A DNA stretch of 5,776 nt from Phycisphaerae bacterium (GTDB lineage Bacteria; Planctomycetota; Phycisphaerae; UBA1845; Fen-1342). Numbering within the stretch: position 1 is the stretch's first letter; the number at the start of each line of letters is the position of its first letter. The notes under the pieces were generated by a model. That model did no database searches. It was given only the letters and a program-made list of their open reading frames with translations, and was not told the DNA's origin. The stretch is from assembly GCA_026984555.1 (NCBI GenBank), contig JALSRY010000015.1, positions 1 to 5,776 of the forward strand, given 5' to 3'. The position numbers and the translations under genes were made by a program. This document shows, one piece after another, positions 1-5,776 of the stretch.

Positions 1-143
1 ATCAGCGCCGCCAGGTGCGATTCGACGCCCGGCTGCGCCGCGGCCAGCGCATCCCGCGCGGCCGCGACCGCCGCCGCGTAGTCCCCGCGCGGATACGTCA
101 CCAACGCCGCCAGGTGGTCCCAGAGATCCCGCCCGCCCGCCAT
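1..143 (-). CDS. narJ: Nitrate reductase molybdenum cofactor assembly chaperone, N-terminal part
   Basis: The first 47 codons of a gene that runs off the left edge. NarJ is a cytoplasmic, system-specific chaperone of the TorD/DmsD superfamily. It binds NarG and holds the NarGH complex until the molybdenum cofactor and FS0 are inserted and it can dock on NarI; it is not part of the finished enzyme. The visible peptide begins MAGGRDLWDHLAALVTYP and continues into an Ala-rich amphipathic helix. The pattern of a leucine-rich helix followed by TYP and then a tyrosine resembles the N-terminal helix and YP motif of NarJ proteins. ATG at 143 overlaps the narH TGA as TGATG and has a GGAGG 8 nt upstream, which favours this start and suggests translational coupling. 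The identification rests partly on position directly after narH, since only about a fifth to a quarter of a typical NarJ is visible. narI would be expected next. Confidence 0.8.
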   Translation of the reverse strand, partial: MAGGRDLWDHLAALVTYPRGDYAAAVAAARDALAAAQPGVESHLAAL

Positions 144-1633
144 CACAGCCCCCTCCGCGGCCCGGCCAGGAAACCAAAGCCCGCACACTGCCGGTGCTCG
201 TGGGTATCCTCGGTCATCTCGATCGCCTCCTCCCGGTGTGACGGCGGAATGACGAACCGGTCGTCCACCGTGCACAGCGACGTCAGGCGGTAAATCGCCT
301 CGGCTTCTGCAACGGAACACTCCGCCTCGTGCAACATGCGCTCGGCGGTTTCCATCGTGACGTCGCCGACGGTCAGCGCCCGCCGATACCAGCGCACCGC
401 TTTCTGCTTGCGCAGTGCATAGAGCACCTTGGCCTCGTGCCCGGCGCCGAACAGGTTTCCCAGGAACTTCAGCGGCACCCGCGACTGCTCGATGTCGTGA
501 AACAGGTCGTCGCTGACGTGCTCGACCGTGTCGCCACGCTGCTGGGCCATCACCGGCGCCATCGGCGGCACGTAGAACAGCATCGGCAACGTGCGATACT
601 CGATGTGCGGCGGCAACGCGATCTTCCATACCTTCACGAACTGGTATACCGGCGACTTCTGTGCCGCCTCGATCATCGACTCGTGCACGCCGTTCTTGCG
701 CGCCTCGGCGATCACCGCCGGATCGTGCGGATCGAGAATGTAGGAGCGCTGCCCGTCGATCAGCTCGTGATCGGGCAGACTGGCGACCGCCTCGACGCGG
801 TCCGCGTCGTAGAGCAGCACCCCCAGGTAGCGAATCCGCCCCACACACGAGTGGAAACAAGCCGGCGCCTGTCCGGTCTCGACGCGCGGGAAACACAGGA
901 TGCACTTCTCCGACTTGCCCGTATGCCAGTTGTAGTACGTCTTCTTGTACGGACAGGCCGCGACACACGAACGCCACGCCCGGCAGCGTTTCTGATCCAG
1001 CAGCACGATGCCGTCTTCGCCGCGCTTGTACAACGCCCCCGACGGACACGACGCCACGCACGCCGGGTTCAGACAATGGTTGCAAATCCGCGGAAAGTAG
1101 AAGAAAACCAGTCGCTCGATCGCGAAGAGCTGGGCACGCTGCTCGTCACTCAGCCCCTTCAGGTTGGGATCGTGGGCGGCGTAGATCGGCGAGCCCCCCA
1201 GGTCGTCGTCCCAGTTGGGCCCCGACTTGATATCAACGTACTTGCCCGTCACCCGCGAGATCGGCAGCGCCGTGGGCTGGTCCGGCCCCTCGGGAGCATG
1301 GAACAGGTTCTGGTAATCGTAGGTCCACGGCTCGTAATAGTCGTCCATGCTCGGCATGTGCGGGTTGTGGAAGATATTCAGCACCACCCGCCCCTTGCCC
1401 GTCGATTTGAGACGGATCGAGCCGTTGTGCTTCTCCCACCCGCCGTGATACTTGTCCTGGTCCTCCCAGACCGACGGAAACCCCGTACCGGGCTTGGTCT
1501 CGACGTTGTTCCACCACATGTACTCCGTGCCTTTGCGGTCCGTCCAGATGTTCTTGCAGGCAACACTGCACGTGTGGCATCCAATGCACTTGTCCAGGTG
1601 AAACACCATCGATATCTGGGCGCGTACGTTCAT
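143..1633 (-). CDS. narH: Respiratory nitrate reductase beta subunit (iron-sulfur electron-transfer subunit)
   Basis: Electron-transfer subunit that passes electrons from membrane subunit NarI to NarG FS0. It has 496 residues; E. coli NarH has 512, and the difference is mostly a shorter C-terminal tail ending soon after CAGFGF. All four cysteine groups are present and fall at the same numbers as in E. coli: Cys16/19/22/26; Cys184/187/192/196; Cys217/223/227; Cys244/247/259/263. Trp220 replaces a cysteine in CRAWRSC, which is the NarH signature that makes one cluster [3Fe-4S] while the other three are [4Fe-4S]. Conserved blocks include KCIGCHTCSVACKN at the start, GPNWDDDLGG (138-147), VGRIRYLGVLLYDAD (264-278), IEYRTLPMLFYVPPM, and DRFVIPPSHRE near the end. 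There is no signal peptide, so it is a cytoplasmic partner of NarG. ATG at 1633 has a GGAG 8 nt upstream and aligns with the family start. Its TGA overlaps the narJ ATG by one base. NxrB of a nitrite oxidoreductase is the alternative reading. Confidence 0.96.
   Translation of the reverse strand: MNVRAQISMVFHLDKCIGCHTCSVACKNIWTDRKGTEYMWWNNVETKPGTGFPSVWEDQDKYHGGWEKHNGSIRLKSTGKGRVVLNIFHNPHMPSMDDYYEPWTYDYQNLFHAPEGPDQPTALPISRVTGKYVDIKSGPNWDDDLGGSPIYAAHDPNLKGLSDEQRAQLFAIERLVFFYFPRICNHCLNPACVASCPSGALYKRGEDGIVLLDQKRCRAWRSCVAACPYKKTYYNWHTGKSEKCILCFPRVETGQAPACFHSCVGRIRYLGVLLYDADRVEAVASLPDHELIDGQRSYILDPHDPAVIAEARKNGVHESMIEAAQKSPVYQFVKVWKIALPPHIEYRTLPMLFYVPPMAPVMAQQRGDTVEHVSDDLFHDIEQSRVPLKFLGNLFGAGHEAKVLYALRKQKAVRWYRRALTVGDVTMETAERMLHEAECSVAEAEAIYRLTSLCTVDDRFVIPPSHREEAIEMTEDTHEHRQCAGFGFLAGPRRGL
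152..156 (-). promoter_or_regulatory. Ribosome binding site for narJ
   Basis: GGAGG on the minus strand lies 8 nt before the narJ ATG, inside the last codons of narH. It is the strongest Shine-Dalgarno match among the three gene starts in the window. It fixes the narJ start and, with the TGATG stop/start overlap, points to coupled translation of narH and narJ. Confidence 0.75.
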
Positions 1634-1641
1634 GGGCTCTG

Positions 1642-1645
1642 CTCC
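1642..1645 (-). promoter_or_regulatory. Ribosome binding site for narH
   Basis: GGAG on the minus strand lies 8 nt before the narH ATG, within the 16-nt gap after the narG stop. The spacing is normal and supports ATG at 1633 as the narH start. Confidence 0.65.
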
Positions 1646-1649
1646 AGGA

Positions 1650-4600
1650 TCACCATGTCAGCTCGGGGCACTTGCGCACCAGGATGTGCGTGTCGCGGTT
1701 CACCCCGGTCGGCCCCCAGTAGTTGAAGTGATACGTAAACTGACCGTACCCGCCCACCATCAGCGTCGGCTTCAGGCGCGTGCGCGTCAGACTGTTATGC
1801 CCCCCCGCCCGCCGGTAGCCCCGGATCGGCGACTTCGGCACCGAGTAGGTCCGCTCCGGCGAGTGGTACTGAATGCAGATCCCCCGCGGAATGCGCGCGC
1901 TCACCGCCGCCCGCGTCACCACCACCCCGTGATCGTTGTGAACCTCAACCCAGTCGTTGTCCTTGATCCCCAGGTCGGCGGCGTCATGGTCGTTGATCCA
2001 CAGCGGCTCGACCCCGCGCGAAAGCGTCGTCATCCGCTCGTTGTCGCCATACGTCGAGTGAATGTGCCATTTGCCGTGCGGCGTCAGGTAGTTCAGCATC
2101 ATGGTCTTGCCGACCTCCCGGCTGAACTTCAGGTCCGCGTACTGCGTCGGCAGTGGCTTGGGCTTGTAGGTCGGCACGTGCTCGCCGAATTGCAGATAGC
2201 CGGGATGATCCAGGTACAGGTGCTGCCGGCCCGTCAGCGTTCGCCACGGCACCAGCGCCTCGACGTTGTACGTGAACGGTGCGTACGCCCGCCCACGCTC
2301 GATCAATCCCGACCACATCGGGCTGTTGATGAACCGCCGCGGCTGCGACTGAAGCGCCTTGTAGCTGATCTCCACGCCGCGGCAGCGCTCCGCCAGGTGC
2401 ACCAGCGGCAGGCCGACCTTCTCCTCCATGTTCTTGTACGACCGGTACGCCAACTCGCCGTTCGTGACGGTCGCGAATCGCAGAATGATGTTGCAGACGC
2501 TTTCGTCCTCCCGGAGCGACAAGAGCGTTTGCCCGTTCCAAGACTCGGTCGGCAGCCGGCGAGCCGCTTCCTCGTAATGGTCCTTGATCGCGTAGTGCGT
2601 ACCGTGCGCGCCGAGCCCGTTGTCACGCGCCTGCGGCCCGAACGAGATGAACTGCTTGTAGAGGTTCCGGTAGTCGCGCGTCACCACCTTGAGGTTCGGC
2701 ATCGTCTTGCCCGGAATCGCTTCGATCTCCCCGTCGATCCAGCTCTTCATCGCCGGCTGGGCGATTTCCGCCGGCGAATCGTGCGGCAGCGGCGCCGCCA
2801 CCAGCTCCTCCACCGGCTCGGGGAAATGCCGCTCGGCCAGCTCGGAAAACTTCTTGGCGATCGTCCGGAAAATCGCCCAGTCGCTCTTGGCCTCCCAGCA
2901 CGGCGGCACCGCGGCCGACAGCGGATGGATGAACGTGTGCATGTCGGTCGAGTTCAGATCGGCCTTCTCATACCAGGTCGCCGCCGGCAAGACGATGTCG
3001 GAATACAACGCCGACGTGTCCATGCGAAAGTTGAGATCGACCACCAGGTCCATCTTGCCTTGCGGCGCGTTCTCGTGCCAGGCCACTTCCTTGACCGCGT
3101 CCTGAGCCAGATCCTCCGCGATCGCGTTCGTGTGCGTGCCGAGATAATGCTTGAGGAAATACTCGTGCCCCTTGGCGCTCGACATCAGCGCGTTGCCACG
3201 CCAGATGAACCACACCCGCGGCCAGTTTTCCTCCGCATCGGGATCCTCGACGGCAAACCGCAACCGGCGATTCCTGAGCTGCTCGACCGTCCACCGCACG
3301 ATCTCGTCGTGTGTCTGGGCGCCCGCGGCTCGTGCCTCGCGCACAACATCCAGCGGGTTCTTGTTGAACTGCGGATAGAACGGCAGCCAGCCGTTGCGCA
3401 CCGCTTGCACCTGCACGTCCATCGCGTGGCCCTGCGCCAGCGAGCCCGGTTCCTGCCCCGGCGGAACGGTGTGGTAATCGGTGAACGACTTTTCGTAACG
3501 CCACTGGTCGGTGTGTACGTAGTGCCAGCTCGGCGCGTTCTGGAGCCGCGCCGCCGGATACCAATCCTTGGCGAACGCGATCGCCCCCCACGGCTCGCCC
3601 GGCGCCAGCTTCTCCTGACCGACATAGTGCGCCAAACCTCCCCCGTTGACGCCCACGCAGCCACAGAACATCAGCGCGTGAATGCCAGCCCGGTACATCA
3701 GGTTGTTGTGATACCAGTGATTGATGCCCGCCCCGATGATGATCGTACACTTGCCCTTGGTGAGCTCGGCGGTTCGACCCCACTCGCGCGCGAACCGTAC
3801 CAGCATCTCCCGCCCCATCCCGGTGTACTTCTCCGCCCAGGCCGGCGTGTACGGCGTATCGTCGTCGTAGCTCCCCGGATAATCGCCCGCGAGACCACGC
3901 GGTACGCCGTACTGCGCCAGCATCAGGTCGTACACCGTCGTCACCAGCGCGGTCTTGCCGTCGGTGGTCTGGATCCGCTTGGCCGGCACGGCACGCCGGA
4001 TCGTCGTCCCCTGCCCGAAATCGTCGAACGCGACGGTCGGCGTCTCGTCGCTCTCGTCCAGGAACGTAAGCACCGGGTCGATGTCGCTGCCGTCCTGCGC
4101 ATCCTTGAGCAACAGGTTCCATTTGCCCTTTTCCGTCCCCCACCGATGCCCGACACTGCCCCCCGGCATCTTCGCCCTTCCGGTCCCGCTGTCCCACATC
4201 AGGAACTTCCAGTCGCCGTGCTCGGTCTCCTGGTAGCTTTCCAGCCGCTTGGCTCGCAGGTACTGCCCCGGACGCAACACCCCGCCGGCCTCGACCAGCT
4301 CGACCAGCAGCGGGGCGTCGGTATACCGCTTCGTGTAATCCAGAAAATACGGAACCTGCTTTTCGTGATGAAACTCCTTGAGCAGCACGTGGTTCACCGC
4401 CATCCACCACGCGCCGTCCTGCCCCGCGTTGATCGCCACCCACTCGTCGGCGTACTTCGCCACCTGGTTGAAATCCGGCGCGAACACCCACATCTTGCTG
4501 CCGTTGTGCCGCGCCTCGGCGGCGAAGTGGCAATCCGGCGTGCGGGTCATGTTCAGGTTCGACCCCATCACCGCCAGCAGCTTCGCGTTATACCAATCCG

Positions 4601-5291
4601 CCGACTCGTTCACGTCCGTCTGCTCGCCCCAGGTCTCGGGCGAAGCCGGCGGCAGGTCGCAATACCAGTCGTAGAACGACAACGCCACTCCCCCCATGAG
4701 TTGCAACAACCGCGCCCCGCTGGCATAACTGATCATCGACATCGCCGGAATCGGCGAAAATCCGTTGATCCGGTCCGGGCCGTACTTCTTGATCGTGTAG
4801 ATGTTCGCCGCCGAGATCAGCTCCACCGCCGTATCCCAGTCCGTCCGCCGAAAGCCGCCTTTGCCCCGGGCACGCTGCCAGCGTTTGCGCGATTCGGGAT
4901 GCTCGACCAGCGCACGCCACGCCTCGACCGGATCGTCGTGTTCCCCCCGCGCCTGCCGCCACATATCCAGCAGCGCCCCGCGCATGTAGGGATACTTCAC
5001 GCGCAGCGGGCTGTAGAGATACCACGAATACGAAATACCCCGCTGGCAACCCCGCGGCTCGTAGGGCGGCAAACCGGCCTCGAGCTGCGGATAGTCCAGT
5101 TGCTGCATCTCCCACGTCACGATCCCGTCCTTGACGTGGATCGCCCACGAACAGCCCCCCGTACAGTTCACGCCGTGCGTGCTCCGCACGACCTTGTCGT
5201 GCTGCCAGCGGTTGCGGTAGAACTCTTCCCAGGTTCGCGTGGCCGGGGCCACCTCGTCCTTGATCCACGGAATCGCGCTTGCGTCTTTCAT
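1650..5291 (-). CDS. narG: Respiratory nitrate reductase alpha subunit (molybdenum catalytic subunit)
   Basis: Catalytic subunit of the NarGHI complex; it reduces nitrate to nitrite at a bis-MGD molybdenum centre. It has 1213 residues, close to the usual 1220-1250. The FS0 [4Fe-4S] site is HxxxCxxxC plus a later Cys (His39, Cys43, Cys47, Cys82), the His-ligated pattern typical of NarG. The equivalent of E. coli Asp222, the Mo ligand, is Asp212 in [10 protein letters not shown]. Asn42 and Arg84, next to FS0 and the pterin, are kept. The long molybdopterin oxidoreductase core includes [16 protein letters not shown] (179-194), WGEQTD (221-226), a [11 protein letters not shown] stretch and [14 protein letters not shown]. 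The C-terminal dinucleotide-binding domain is about 1066-1185. There is no RR leader, so the site should be cytoplasmic. The N-terminus is 11 residues shorter than E. coli NarG. ATG at 5291 is chosen because it precedes the conserved [13 protein letters not shown] region; its Shine-Dalgarno is weak (CGGA, about 5 nt upstream). narH follows after 16 nt. A cytoplasmic NarG-like nitrite oxidoreductase NxrA is the main alternative. Confidence 0.96.
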   Translation of the reverse strand: MKDASAIPWIKDEVAPATRTWEEFYRNRWQHDKVVRSTHGVNCTGGCSWAIHVKDGIVTWEMQQLDYPQLEAGLPPYEPRGCQRGISYSWYLYSPLRVKYPYMRGALLDMWRQARGEHDDPVEAWRALVEHPESRKRWQRARGKGGFRRTDWDTAVELISAANIYTIKKYGPDRINGFSPIPAMSMISYASGARLLQLMGGVALSFYDWYCDLPPASPETWGEQTDVNESADWYNAKLLAVMGSNLNMTRTPDCHFAAEARHNGSKMWVFAPDFNQVAKYADEWVAINAGQDGAWWMAVNHVLLKEFHHEKQVPYFLDYTKRYTDAPLLVELVEAGGVLRPGQYLRAKRLESYQETEHGDWKFLMWDSGTGRAKMPGGSVGHRWGTEKGKWNLLLKDAQDGSDIDPVLTFLDESDETPTVAFDDFGQGTTIRRAVPAKRIQTTDGKTALVTTVYDLMLAQYGVPRGLAGDYPGSYDDDTPYTPAWAEKYTGMGREMLVRFAREWGRTAELTKGKCTIIIGAGINHWYHNNLMYRAGIHALMFCGCVGVNGGGLAHYVGQEKLAPGEPWGAIAFAKDWYPAARLQNAPSWHYVHTDQWRYEKSFTDYHTVPPGQEPGSLAQGHAMDVQVQAVRNGWLPFYPQFNKNPLDVVREARAAGAQTHDEIVRWTVEQLRNRRLRFAVEDPDAEENWPRVWFIWRGNALMSSAKGHEYFLKHYLGTHTNAIAEDLAQDAVKEVAWHENAPQGKMDLVVDLNFRMDTSALYSDIVLPAATWYEKADLNSTDMHTFIHPLSAAVPPCWEAKSDWAIFRTIAKKFSELAERHFPEPVEELVAAPLPHDSPAEIAQPAMKSWIDGEIEAIPGKTMPNLKVVTRDYRNLYKQFISFGPQARDNGLGAHGTHYAIKDHYEEAARRLPTESWNGQTLLSLREDESVCNIILRFATVTNGELAYRSYKNMEEKVGLPLVHLAERCRGVEISYKALQSQPRRFINSPMWSGLIERGRAYAPFTYNVEALVPWRTLTGRQHLYLDHPGYLQFGEHVPTYKPKPLPTQYADLKFSREVGKTMMLNYLTPHGKWHIHSTYGDNERMTTLSRGVEPLWINDHDAADLGIKDNDWVEVHNDHGVVVTRAAVSARIPRGICIQYHSPERTYSVPKSPIRGYRRAGGHNSLTRTRLKPTLMVGGYGQFTYHFNYWGPTGVNRDTHILVRKCPELTW

Positions 5292-5308
5292 CGTTGTCCG
5301 GACCCCAT

Positions 5309-5776
5309 CTAACTCGCGTCAACCAACGGACGCCGGGCGGCGCGAAAACGCCACCGCCACGCTTTGTCGAACCCCGCCAATACCAGCGCCGCACCGACCA
5401 GGCCGATGAGGAAAAACGTCACCGGAGCCGCGGCGTTGTCCTCGCTCGGCTCCTGCGTCTTCCGCTCGAGGTACGCCACCAGCGGCAAAATCTCTTCCGA
5501 CTCGAGCGGATGCTCCTTGAACACCGGCCGCATCGTCGTCGTCGCCGGACTCACCAGCCACGCCGCCAGCGGCGTCCGACCACCGATTCGCTCGTAGACT
5601 TTCGTCAGATCGGGCCCGAGCCGACCCCCGCTCAGCCCTCCCATCCCGTAAACCGTGTGGCACGAAATACAAGCGGGACCACCCCCCTTCAGGCCGCGCC
5701 GGCCCGTGAAGATCTCCTCGCCCATCCTCACGTCGTCGGGCGTGAACGGGCGGTCGCTGATCTGCGCCCCCGCAAA
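5309..5776 (-). CDS. C-terminal membrane-anchored c-type cytochrome, 5' end outside window
   Basis: This is the C-terminal 155 residues of a class I-like cytochrome c, ending in TAG. The frame is open to the window edge with no stop, so the true start lies outside. A GTG at 5731 could be read as a start, but it sits inside the conserved-looking lead-in to the heme domain ([15 protein letters not shown]) and would leave no signal peptide, so I reject it. Visible residue numbering: heme-binding CISCH at 36-40 (5657-5671), a GGRLGPDLT turn at 50-58, and a likely distal heme ligand Met82 in TTTMRPVF. A short Glu/Asp-rich linker (104-116) leads to one hydrophobic helix at about 118-136, followed by a basic tail ([12 protein letters not shown]). 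By the positive-inside rule the heme domain faces the periplasm or outer face and the tail is cytoplasmic. Only 17 nt separate it from narG, so it is probably co-transcribed. Likely role: electron exchange between the nitrate reductase or membrane quinol system and soluble carriers. It may be a NarC-like diheme protein with another heme upstream; only one heme motif is visible. Confidence 0.88.
   Translation of the reverse strand, partial: FAGAQISDRPFTPDDVRMGEEIFTGRRGLKGGGPACISCHTVYGMGGLSGGRLGPDLTKVYERIGGRTPLAAWLVSPATTTMRPVFKEHPLESEEILPLVAYLERKTQEPSEDNAAAPVTFFLIGLVGAALVLAGFDKAWRWRFRAARRPLVDAS

Noticed and set aside
15..293. A 92-codon + strand frame across the narH-narJ junction
   Set aside because: Arg-rich, no motif, antisense to two well-supported genes; a composition artefact.
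329..1726. A 465-codon open frame on the + strand opposite narH
   Set aside because: Same register effect as opposite narG; no recognisable motif, and it runs against a highly conserved NarH.
2968..4533. A 521-codon open frame on the minus strand within narG in another frame
   Set aside because: It lies wholly inside narG. Its translation is Gly/Arg/Ala-rich without domains, and the narG frame has continuous family conservation here.
5292..5308. Possible promoter between the cytochrome gene and narG
   Set aside because: The gap is only 17 nt, with no -10/-35 pair or FNR/NarL-like site that I can identify. A promoter inside the cytochrome gene cannot be excluded but is not visible.
1632..5312. 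A 1226-codon open frame on the + strand covering all of narG
   Set aside because: It is in register with narG codons, so its stops would need TTA, CTA or TCA codons in narG. The GC-rich gene simply avoids these. The product is an Arg/Pro/Val/His-rich sequence with no domain, typical of an antisense shadow.
5680..5700. Run of C bases within the cytochrome gene as a possible phase-variation tract
   Set aside because: The run is only six to seven bases, encodes the Gly triplet before the heme motif in frame, and is ordinary for this GC content.

Overview
The window is a GC-rich (roughly 60-65% by eye), gene-dense bacterial segment. It holds one minus-strand operon for a membrane-bound, NarGHI-type molybdenum nitrate reductase. 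Read in the direction of transcription (right to left), the order is: the C-terminal part of a membrane-anchored c-type cytochrome (5776 to 5309, 5' end cut by the window); narG, the catalytic alpha subunit (5291 to 1650); narH, the iron-sulfur beta subunit (1633 to 143); and the first 47 codons of narJ, the assembly chaperone (143 to 1, 3' end cut by the window). Gaps between genes are 17 nt, 16 nt and a 1-nt overlap. No promoter, terminator, RNA gene, mobile element or repeat array was seen, and no stretch over 300 bases lacks a gene.

The parts form an electron-transfer chain. NarG carries bis-MGD molybdenum and the FS0 [4Fe-4S] cluster, and reduces nitrate to nitrite. NarH relays electrons through three [4Fe-4S] clusters and one [3Fe-4S] cluster. 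NarJ helps insert the cofactor before the complex docks on the membrane subunit NarI, which would be expected just beyond the left edge. NarG has no twin-arginine leader, so its active site should face the cytoplasm. The cytochrome upstream should have its heme domain outside the membrane. A cytochrome c gene heading a nar or nxr operon is known from Thermus (narC) and from Nitrobacter-type nitrite oxidoreductase operons. The classical E. coli narGHJI operon lacks it.

The organism cannot be named from this sequence. GC content, near-absence of TTA/CTA/TCA codons and the cytochrome-plus-nar layout fit many environmental GC-rich lineages. The main open question is physiological: whether the enzyme is a respiratory nitrate reductase or a NarG-like nitrite oxidoreductase, which share these motifs. 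The genes are intact and highly conserved, and I found no convincing undescribed system here.
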